Shown here in pieces: positions 25,445 through 35,980 of a DNA stretch of 64,000 nt (position 1 is the first letter of the stretch; every line of letters begins with the position of its first letter). The translations under genes and the position numbers were made by a program. The stretch comes from Stichopus chloronotus (lineage: Eukaryota; Echinodermata; Holothuroidea; Aspidochirotida; Stichopodidae), in assembly GCA_021234535.1 (NCBI GenBank), contig CM037838.1, positions 14,816,195 to 14,880,194 of the forward strand. Reading direction: 5' to 3'. The notes beneath the pieces were generated by a model. The model ran no database searches. It was not told the origin of the DNA and saw nothing but the letters and a program-made list of their open reading frames with translations.

Positions 25445-27849
25445 CTGCAAGAACAGATGGAGATAGAGAGTTAAGCTGTGAAACTATTTGATGCTCGTGC
25501 ACTTCACAGGTGAGACTTTTCTGATTTGCATATACATATTACTATCACACAGACCCCTACGTGAAAAATAAAGTGGAAACTGATACCACAATCAAGAAGA
25601 TTGGCAGAAAGAAATAATGTGTTTAAAGGATGATAGATACTGTAGTTGTGAAACACATTTTACATAACTTGCTGCTCTTTTCTGTCTCCAAATTAGTGGA
25701 AGCATACCCCATGGTATCTCCTTAGCAGATACTGTACAGTAGTGTTAAATAATGATCTTCACAGGGCAAATTATGCAAGAGATGGCCCCAGTAGAGAGAA
25801 AACCCACTACGTTTTGATGTCCCCTAGATAATATACAAGAGTATGAGTTTTATACCTCTCCCTAGCTTTGGAGACTAATTTTCATGTAGTTTTCTGGAAC
25901 TGCCAATTAAAATAAAAACTGGAATCACAATGTGTAAACCAGTGAATGTTTAGAGTTCAGCACAATGTACTCTTCATGTCCACAGCAATTAAAGAGACAT
26001 TAATGAAAAATCTAGTCTGCAATTCTCAGAGATGGATGAAAGGAATGAATACAGACAATGAGAGTCCAGGCCCTTCTCCAATTCTCGCAATTCACTTAAT
26101 TAATGGATGCCATAATTAACTGACATAAGACACATGTGTCCTAACTAACCTATGTCACAACAAAGTCACATCAAAAGTTTGCTTTCTAAATTCAATAATT
26201 TTGCATTTTAGCTTTGGCTTGTTCTCTGATCTCTTTCAATTTTTGGTTTGGTTGTTTGGCGTTCCAAATTTGTCCATACATTTTTCTTTTTCAGCATGGC
26301 TCTGAATTTGTATTACACCAGCACAATAGTCAGTTACTGTATGACATCACTAAAGTATGTACAGAAGGGATTACCTGTACATTCTATGCAGTATGAATTG
26401 CTTTGGCTAGTTTACAGGAGTGTTATCAGTTGGCATTGTAGAGCAAAGTAATAAAATAGAAAATGGTCATAATCTATGGACTGTACAGTACCTGTAGTAT
26501 TTTGAAACAAATTAAACATACTGTATGCAGAACAATGATAAGGATTGTGTGATGTTGTACTAATAGCCTAACAATAGCCTAGCAATAAAATCAACAGAGT
26601 ATACTAGACTTACAGTACAGTACTTGGCCACAATAACACGTGGACAGCTTGGCAGTGAACTTCTCACTGGGTTATGACACAATCTTGGAGAAATTTTTAT
26701 AGGATGTGGGGCAGAAGGGTTATTATTTTACTAATGCCCACCAAAGTGGCAAAGGCACGGTCAGCGTGCCACCATCAGTGTCAGTCGTGAAAATACGTGG
26801 GGGAAGGTTACCAGCTAATTACCACTTTTAGGTGCTACATGTACAAGGAAGGAGCTACAGTGGTCCACTTTGTGGTTGCGTTAAAGGTTTTACCAGGTTT
26901 TATTTTTTTCTGGCACGGTAGTGGGATGAGGTACTTGTTGTGTGGAAACAGGTACAGTAATTGAGGGGCATAGAAGTAAATCTATACAGTGTACATCACT
27001 TTTACAAGTTTACAGCACTGGTCACATATGGATTGACTGAAACACGTATTGTACTGTAGAGTAATTGCAAAATAACAAATAGAAATAGAACCAAAATCTC
27101 ACAACAGGAGTGCAGGCAGAGCTGCAGTAGTCGCCAGAGAGGAAATGGATCAAAACAGATGAAAGCTAATAAAGCTTATAAGGTATATAATAAAGCTACA
27201 GTAATAAAGCAAACCCTACAGCAGTAACGATGCAGGACAACGATATTGGAGACACATACTGTAATGAAAAGAATGTTGATACAGCGCACACTACGGTGGA
27301 AACGTAAAAAGAATGAAAGATGAACAAGAAGGTTAAAAAAATTGTTGAGTACACATCACTCTGGCCGGTGCTGAGTACAGTGAATATTTCAGTACCATGC
27401 AGCCATGAAAGATATCAACTGCACCATGCAAAAGCATCATGGTAAAACTGTTTTGAATCTTTGACCACAATTTTGTCAGTCATAATCCTGAGCTTTTCTT
27501 GACCACAATGTGTGTCCAACATCTGCTAATCAACGTGGATGGATTGACTGCTACTGACTGCAATTTGTTCACACTATTTCATCCCTAGGCATGTAAAAAG
27601 TGAAGTCAAACGGCCTACCGCTGAATATAAACATCAACCAAGATTTTGATTTCTATCACTTATTTGGTTTTTCATGATATATGTACATTTCATGTTTATA
27701 CTTTTTAAAATATAATGAATTAAATATATACAGTACAAAGAGAAATGAAGTAGTCTAATAAACCTTAACAGGCTTAACTAGTAGAGTCACTCCAAAACCA
27801 AAAACAGAAGAAATAAAAAAGAAATCAGAAAAGAGATGAAAAAGAAAAA

Positions 27850-28960
27850 AATGCGTTTATACCTGTATCTGCTCAATTACAAATGAAGTAAGAAATAAAG
27901 TATACTGAAATTAAGCAAAGTAGGCACAGAATAAGAGTCAAAATTGATAGGTACTCATGTAATAGGCACTTAGATTCCTCTTTAAAAATGAACTTAGTGA
28001 AGCAGCACTTTTAATTGCATATTGCAAGGAGTTCCAGCAGGAATTAGCATTGTAGCGTAAGTTTTGCTTAGTAATGTTAGTACAGTAAGAGAACTTGAAA
28101 TGTGCATGTGTTCTGCCTGTCTTGTGTTGTATTTCAGTACTGTACGCCTCTGTTGTGTGTAGAGAAATCGGCTAAGGTGGAGGGGTTAAGATTATTTACA
28201 GTTCGATATGAAAAAGTTGCAAAGCTAACATTAATTAAATCAGGAAGTTTAAGTATATCCAATGAGGCAAATAATTTACTAGAATGTGCATTGAATTTGG
28301 CAAGCGAAATATGACGAGTTGCTTTCTTTTGAATCTATGTCAGTAGTTTCTCTTTAGCATTTGTTGTACAAGACCATACTGTTATACAATAACTAAGGTG
28401 TGGGTAAATAAGGGTAGGGCACAACAAATGGGGAACTTGTTTGGGTAGGGAACCTTTTCATTTCAAAAGAATCCCCTGGCTTGTGCAATTTTGCTCGCAA
28501 TGAGCTGTGTGTGTTATTTCCAAGTCATACCAGGGTCAATAATAACCCCTAAAAATGTTTTATAGTCTATAGCACCTTTCTCAGGCACTGTCTGTTCATT
28601 TTAATATCAATGGTCAAATGACTGGAACTTTTTTACTACTAAAAATGATGTAATTTGTTTCCCCTTCATTAACAGAAAGTTTATTTGCAGAAAAGAAGGC
28701 AAGTAAATTTTCAAGTTGACTGGAAACTGTACTTTTCATTTCCATGGGATCATGGCCCAAAAAGACAATATGAGTATCATCCGCAAATAAAACAGTGGAG
28801 CAGTTTTTAGTGACATACAGTAATGACATACAGTAATAAATATCATTAACATAAAGAATAAAAATTAATGGGCCTAATATAGAGCATTGTGGAACACCAC
28901 ATAAAATATTCCTTGGCTTTGAATCTTTGTTTTTCAAAGTTGTGATTGTACCCTATTTAA
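27850..28960 (-). mobile_element. Degraded non-LTR retrotransposon (LINE), 5'-truncated, RT domain relic
   Basis: Read on the minus strand, 28937-28614 keeps reverse-transcriptase landmarks: GVPQCSILGPLIFILYVND (normally GVPQGSILGPL) and the catalytic LFADDT. Below this the frame breaks several times but the thumb region is readable: FLGVIIDPGMTWK, then YPHLSYCITVWSCTTNAKEK, then an in-frame stop, then IQKKATRHI and SLDILKLPDLI (to about 28160). These are typical of the CR1/L2/jockey group of LINEs; the clade cannot be fixed by eye. There are multiple stops and frameshifts, a Gly-to-Cys change in GVPQGS, and no endonuclease or upstream RT part. It is therefore a dead, 5'-truncated copy. The end near 27850 is approximate. 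Confidence 0.85.
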
Positions 28961-30580
28961 CATTTTAGAGTGTCACTGCAAACTTTCAAGTGTGCCTTAG
29001 GTAGGCTAGAATTACAAGAATATATATTTCAAAAGTTGGAAGATGAACCCTACTTTAATATTCAATGCTCACTTTCATATTGTAAGGGTAGCTTACAGTA
29101 CATCATTGATGTCAAATTCACTACATTTTCAAATGCTTGATTGTGCAACTTCCTTCTTGCACAAATCAGGTTACTGTACTTTACAGTACCTGTTCGTTTC
29201 TTTTTGAAACTAAAATGTTTAAGTAACCTTGGAAGGTTTACTGGTTTCTTGCACACAGTTTATGCTGCGATTTGTATTGAGATCTGGCTGGTTTACAGTA
29301 GTCGTTCCAGTAAGACAGAGACCACAATGCTTTGACTGACAAGGTCAAATGGTTTATAAAGGACAAAAAAAAAAAGAAAAAAAAAAAGGAGAAAGCAATT
29401 TGACTAGCACAACTTAACGACATCACAAGCTGCTGTACAATCTAAAATTCAAAAACTGAGTGAATGTCAACATCTTCCTAATAGCAGTCACGGATTCCCT
29501 GTTAGGATGGGAGTTGAACCATTAGTTTAAGCTTTGTGACATACTGTACCAATGGGCTATTTCTGAAACTTTGGAATGTTCAGTGCACACCACAACTTGG
29601 AACATCCTCCAAATACAGTATACAGTATCAAACTGTAGGTGAAACATTGCTAAATTGTTGTAACCTCAATTAATCTATAGTGTTAAGTATAAAATTAATG
29701 GCCTTTACGAACAAGCTGATACAAATATACAGGATACGAAAAATGATAGCTAAACTAAAGATGAAAACTAAAACCAGGCCCTCTACCATGGAATGAAAGA
29801 AGATGGTGCAGTGAAAGGTTGACTTTTCACCAGTTCTGGAGATGTTAGAAGCAAGAACACTGAATATTTCACTCACTGATTTTTAGCTTCACTCGAAATG
29901 GCCACACCGAAATAAAAAAGGGCACATTTAACCGGTGACAAAAGAAATTCTGCTAACCAAACAGTCACCGAAAATATAATGGACTGGACACCAACTGAAA
30001 TGACTGGACAGTGCAGTAACTGCTAGCAATTTATTCCACCATGGATGGAACCACAATTCCCCAAGATGGGTGCATTGCTACTCCCTGGCGGAGATTCTGC
30101 ACAATATCACTGCTTGTGGATCCACCCATTGAAGATTGTGCAGGTGGCATAAAGACCCTGTATACTGTATACTGTATGCAAACAATGCTAATGCTAGGTG
30201 TCACAATTACCTCACTGTACTTTCACAACCAGCATTTCCAAGACTTTTAAAGTTAAGACCATGACTAACCCAGGGGTCCAATCCTATTAAGGTGGACATG
30301 GTCTCTGGGTTTGAATGTTGCTCAGTAAGAGGAGAATTACGCTGAATTGAAAGCATTGAATCAAGGCATATTGTACCGGCACACAAAGCCCACAGTACTT
30401 GTGAACTTAAATCACAGCAAAGGTCGCATTGCAGCCTGCAGAGAGAATAATGGTCATGGAAATGTGATTTAAATAACAAAAGGACGACAGCTTCGGAGAG
30501 CATGCGATAGGGGGATATACTGTACAGTGATTTGAATAATAATGGATGACAAAGGTTGACCCCCAGGTCCTCACAAAATA

Positions 30581-30640
30581 CACACATGATGTGCTAAAAT
30601 TACCTCTCGAGAAGACCTTTTCTGCATGATAGAACATGAC
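30581..30640 (+). repeat. Dispersed repeat fragment, copy 1
   Basis: GTGCTAAAAT, then CTCGAGAAGACCTTTTCTGC and ATGATAGAACATGA, match 42333-42390 with a few substitutions. No ends or coding sequence are visible. Confidence 0.6.
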
Positions 30641-31223
30641 ATAAACAGAGCAACATGACCAGATATACCATATAATGTACAATGTTCGTCTCAAGAAGGC
30701 ATAAACATGTATGATACCATATCCTCTGGGATAACGCTACTCTGTGGTAACACAACACAGAAATGATGAATGAATGTATAACACAGAAAGAGTGTTGACC
30801 TGGTGAGCTGCTATAGTCAAGCAGCCCAAATGGCTGATCAAGGTTACATCCAGGGTTGACAGATATTCTTTTATTTTTGGCAGCGACGGAAGCCCTTTGA
30901 AGAGACTAATATGCCAGGTACAGAACGCAGGTCTCCGGCCTGCAGCACTTTGTGACACAAAATTTCATTCCAATGAATGCAAATCTGAAAATCGACAGAC
31001 TAAGTTCATGCCCAAATTCATGTAAATGTTAAACTCATCAATTTTTCTTTGAGACAAGGACACCTTGAGGTCTTGCATACCCCCCATACCTGCTTACCCC
31101 CCTCCCATCACCGAACAGTATTTAAATACGACCACAGAAAAAGAAATACCAAGCTATAGTGAACACTACATGTACAAAATATCTTTGTAACAAAGATATC
31201 ACCAATCTTACTGTACATGACAG

Positions 31224-31580
31224 TTAAAGGGAAATAGGGCGTTTAGAATACACCGACATGACATGAAAAAGAAAATAGCTTTAATCATTGTTAAACCATT
31301 CCATCTCATCAATAAACATCTACCAAAGCTTCATCTTCTCAAAACATTATTCATGTGATGTCAAGTAATGGAAAATGCATCATTTGAATTTTGAAAAGTT
31401 TGGGTGAACAAACTAGTGTTGAGTAACTAATAACTGAATTTCTACCTGCGAGGAGCTTATTTCTTGAAAAGAAGGCTACTGTCCTTCCTTATTTTGAATA
31501 ATCTATCATTCTATGTCCACAGGCATTGGTTACAAAAATATGGATGTTTTCTCTGAAACAAACACCCTATTTCCCTTTAA
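31224..31580 (-). mobile_element. MITE copy 1, TTAA-flanked, 357 bp
   Basis: Both ends are inverted repeats: TTAAAGGGAAATAGGGCGTT at 31224, and its near-complement (ACCCTATTTCCCTTTAA) ending at 31580. The interior matches the element at 56103-56456 in reverse orientation along most of its length, with scattered substitutions. TTAA at both termini is consistent with a TTAA target-site duplication, as for piggyBac-type elements, but the terminal AGGG is not the usual piggyBac CCY end, so the superfamily is open. It has no coding capacity and lies in the putative DIPK1 first intron. Confidence 0.85.
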
Positions 31581-32816
31581 GAGTTTGTCAGTTCGAATGT
31601 GATAGTGACTTTTTCCTATATTAATACCCAAAATAAATATGCAAGCATGTATATTCCAGACAATCATGCATTCAATACATTGCCTTAAGTAAGAACCACT
31701 AGACCAATTTGACAAGAAGTAGAAGTCACAAAATATCGGAATAAATAAAAGAAGGAAAAATCCAAATTATCGATGGTTGAGGAAATTTGATGCTGTTGCA
31801 AATATTTCTTACAATGTTAACTCGGCCTGAGCCTTTTATTCAAAGCTTCATTACTGTGGAATTCAGAGGGACCTTTGCCACTACATGCATAAATTTACAT
31901 ACTGTACCAGGAGCGGCTAATGTGTTGAGCTATCTACAATTTCTTAGACCAACAAAACTGACACACTGTGAAAATTTGAAGCTATGGTACACACTACACG
32001 AAACACTGTTACATTCAAAGCTGGTCTGCTCAGGCTGGTGTAAATAAATCTTTAATCTTGTATACTATTAATCTTTACAAGGTCATGGTCTGTTTTATGA
32101 TTTTGAATGACACGTGGCTTCCATTTACGCTGCCACTGAACGGTCCAGCTGTCGATCAATCAATAATTAAATACAGTTTGCATTGTTTTATGGGGCACGT
32201 CTGTGCGAGCAGACCTTCCAAAATGAGGAAGTGTACTGTAAATCGTTCAAATTGGTCGATGTCGACAACCTTTTCAACGCAGTGTCGACATTCAACGTAG
32301 CATCGACATCACTCTGTAGAACACCGTGATTTACACAAAGGAAGCTATTGCGATCGGTTGGTGTTGTGCTGGCTATTTATTTTGTGCTTGCCTGATTACT
32401 TTATACATTGCATATATCAACATATATTTATTTATATGTACATATGAAGTGCAGCACTTTTAGTATTAAATACATGTAGAAAACACAAATGTTCATACTT
32501 ACACAATTGGTAGGCTCCTACTCACTATATACATAACTTCACTTATAATCGCAAATGATCAAGGTCCTTACTATGCCCCATCTCCATGAACATTTAGAAC
32601 TGTCAAAACTATAGTATTTAAGCAGTATGTGCCTCTAAGGTACTGTACAAGTTGAATCTGTTCAATGAACTGAGACGGCTGGCCTACATGTAACACCGAC
32701 CAGGTTTTCTTCAAAGGGGAGAAAAAGCGCTGAGGTGTAAATCCATTTGAAAGCAAGTAAAAAGAGTTTTCATGGTTGAAAGATCTGATACAATGCAAGG
32801 GAAATTTTGGCAAGTG

Positions 32817-32825
32817 TTATAGTAC
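32817..32825 (+). repeat. Left target-site duplication of foldback element
   Basis: TTATAGTAC immediately precedes the element and is repeated exactly at 33843-33851. Confidence 0.7.
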
Positions 32826-33842
32826 GGTTACATCTCTATGTTTCGACATCTCTTTGTTCCGACATCTCTATGTTCTGACAAATCGGCACCAAAGTATATT
32901 TTTTGTCGGAACATAGAGACGTCAGAATATAGAGACTTCATTTACGTGTCTATATTTCGACATATCTATATTCCGACAACTCTATATACCGACTTCTCTA
33001 TGTTTCGACATCTCTATGCTTCGACAAAAAGTGTACTTTGCTGCCGATAAGAAGTGTACTTCGGCGAAGAATGTACATTAGCGCTTTGGCGCCTGTGAAG
33101 AGTGTATTTTGGCCCACCCAAAAATTGTACTTCGGCGCCGTTAAAATGAACATTGGCACCAATGAAAAGGATACTTTGGCGCCGATCATATAAATGTATT
33201 ATGGCGACGATTAAAGTGTACTTTGGAAACGATTCATACGTACTTTGGCGCAGGTGAAGAATATACTTTGACTCCCTAAAAGTGTACTTTGACGCCGATA
33301 ACAACGTGTACCTTGACGTCGGTAGAAAATTATACTTTGGCGCCGTTAAAATGGACATTGGCACCGATGAAAAGGGTACTTTGGCGTCGATCATATTCGG
33401 CGCCAAAGTACTTTTTCAGCGCCAATGTACATTTTCTTCAGCGCCAATGTACATTTTGTTCGGCGACAAAGTACTTTTTCTTGGGCGCCAAAGTACGGTT
33501 TTTTTTTGGCGCCCAAGTATGTTTTTTTTTTCGGCGCCACTGTACATTTTCTTCGGCACCAAAGTACTTTTTCGGCGCCAATGTACATTTTCTTTGGCGC
33601 CAATGTACTTTTTCGGCGCCCAAGTACGTTTCTTCGGCGCCAATGTACATTTTCTTCGGCGCCAAAGTTAACTTTTGTCGGAATATAGAGACGTCAAAAC
33701 ATAGAGATGTCGGAATATTGAAACGTCGAAATATAGAGTTGTCGGAACATAGAGATGTCGAAATTAAGGGCTGTCGAAACATAGAGATGTCGGAATACAG
33801 GGCTGTCGAAACATAGAGATGTCGGAACATAGGGATGTCCCC
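32826..33842. mobile_element. Foldback-type element made of nested short tandem repeats
   Basis: A 1.0-kb near-palindrome. The outer arms are tandem arrays of a 16-bp unit (ACATCTCTATGTTTCG and variants) at about 32826-33025, and its complement at about 33674-33842. The inner arms are arrays of a roughly 20-22-bp unit around CGGCGCCAAAGTAC(A/T)TTTT, in complementary orientation on either side of about 33390-33400. The terminal 28 bp of the two ends pair with about four mismatches, and the element is flanked by an exact 9-bp direct repeat, TTATAGTAC. The left arm also holds a short reversed block (about 32905-32940). The open frames on both strands here are products of the repeats, not genes. 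The layout resembles foldback/TU-type elements; a 9-bp duplication would also fit a Mutator-like origin (inference). Confidence 0.88.
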
Positions 33843-33851
33843 TTATAGTAC
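33843..33851 (+). repeat. Right target-site duplication of foldback element
   Basis: Exact copy of TTATAGTAC at 32817-32825. Confidence 0.7.
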
Positions 33852-35510
33852 AGTACACGTAGGATTGCCTTTGTGTGCAAAAAACCCTAAAATTTATGGA
33901 TGTGTTACAGCAGAAGTGCGGTTGGAGTTTTTTTTTTTTTTTTCATAAACATTTTTTTTTTTGGCATACCAAAAGCAGTAGGACTTGACAAAAGGTCAAC
34001 TCCAATATCTCCACCGGTCTACCGTCTGATATGCATTCTAATACCTGGAAGGGTTTGATTGTCATGCATGTCTGGTCTGAATGAAGACTAAATACTGTAC
34101 TTGCTTTCTGATCGACTCTTATGACTCTACAGTAATTGTCACCCTTTCAGGACTGATGAAGTGCCTTGTCCTTAAAACATCACATGCTTTTATTCCGCAA
34201 GGCAAATTTCACAAGTTGTACATGCACCACCATCTACTGCAGGCTGTCATTTCATCCTCCGCATAAAACAAGTCATGGCGAAGAGTGTGCAGTAGAAATA
34301 TGAAGTTAAAATTAACAAATCTAAAACGATAATAGTTTTTCAAATTTCTCGTCTGTAATATTTGCTGCATTTATACAGAAATGTCTCGGGGCAACCAAAT
34401 TTTACAGGCAACAACTAAACAATAAACACACTAAAATATTTATCCTATGGAAAACCAAAAAAACTCTCTGGAAACTGAGGCCTGATTTCCTATTATGTTT
34501 CAAATATACTCTCGGTTCTTGTGATACAGTATGTGCAACTGTGGGACATTTATGAACACTGTATAGATCTACAGAAAATTACAGATGACAAGTGCTGTCT
34601 ATTTCACACATAAACACAGATCAAGAACTCACCAGGCATGAAGCCATGGAAAGGGGGAGCACCAGGCATGTAGCCATGGAAGAGGGAGGGGAGATGGCAT
34701 AGGGAATTCCCAAAATTTCAAGAACATGGTTCAATATACTGTGTAGAGTCCTGCTTTTATGAAATACAAATAGAGGAAGGTGAGTTGGAGAAGAAACGGT
34801 GGAAAATCTTGCACCACGTTGCAGATCTAGAAACTTTGAAAAGGGCAAAAAATTTTCAAATTTTGGCGGGTGACACCCCTCCTCTTAGATCCCTCCCCCA
34901 GACCTATTACATGTATACATCATATCACAAGTCACTTGTAATTACTGCATGAAAAACTTAAAGGGATACAGTATGTGTATACATGTTGACAAAATTGAAC
35001 AAGCATACAGCATTGGACAACATATTCCCAACGACATTTAACAATGTCAAAATAAAGTATATTGTAGGCTACTATTGCATTCTTATTCATGTTTTTTAAC
35101 TTTACACATCCCCATGCATGTTCCAGTTTTGTTTTCCAGTATCATGATATTGGCATTACCGTACACAACAAGTATGTAACAAGGTATGAAAACAACATAA
35201 ATTGTTTAGTCATACTGTACACAGAACTTGCATTTATGTGCCACATACTGTACTATGCACATGCAGTGGAAACTAACCTACTAGTACAGTTAAAGCCTAC
35301 CAAGTTTCAGTGTACAGTACTGTAGTAAAGAGCTTAACTTATGGTATGGTTGCTGGAAAAAGCAGGCGTAAACTTTGCTTGAATGGGGAAACTTCATTTT
35401 TTGACACAAAGAAACAAGGAAGGATGTTATATTTCACCAACTCACATTCACAAAAATGACATATGGTATTTAAAATCAGCTCCTTTTTTGCATGGATAGG
35501 CTACTTCTAA

Positions 35511-35980
35511 CCTGTGGTGGCCAACCTTTCCCAGTTGAGGGGCTATATTGCCACCTTTAAACTTAATTTGTACCAGCCCAAACAGGTTGCAAGTCCACCT
35601 TCCACTTTCCTTCTCTTTATAGGCCTACTATTCCCCTATCTGAACTGCAGAAAAAAAGTACTTCATGGAAATGTGTAACGCGTAACTCCTAGACGATAGA
35701 ATAATTGTAAGAATGAAGTATAGTACATGCAAATATATACAGTAGCAAAAAGTAATCAGAAACATTGGCATACATGCAGTAAGTGTAACATTTGACATCA
35801 AAATACTGATTATCACTTCAGCATTTATGTATGTGGTTGGTGTATTTATTTTTCCATTTTGTTTATTTGTTTTTTCCTGTACACTTTACTTTTAATTTCC
35901 GTTCAAAGGCGTGACTGGGGGTGGCATGATGCCTCTCCGCCGGAAGCATTTGGCCCCAGAATGCGGGTTGGCCACCCACG
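35511..35980. mobile_element. hAT-like non-autonomous element relic
   Basis: The left end CTGTGGTGGCCAACC and the right end GGTTGGCCACCCACG are imperfect inverted repeats of the 'GGTGGCCAACC' type common in hAT non-autonomous elements. TTCTAA lies directly outside both ends, which could be what remains of an 8-bp duplication. The interior is non-coding. A piece of the right flank (CACCCA(C/T)GTTCTAAATAATTGA) recurs at about 36124-36150. Confidence 0.55.

Noticed and set aside
33289..33830. Long overlapping open frames on both strands
   Set aside because: Entirely produced by the inner tandem units of the foldback element. No independent protein features.
32826..33842. Regularly spaced short repeats considered as a CRISPR array
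   Set aside because: Units are contiguous with no unique spacers, arms are complementary, and the context is eukaryotic.
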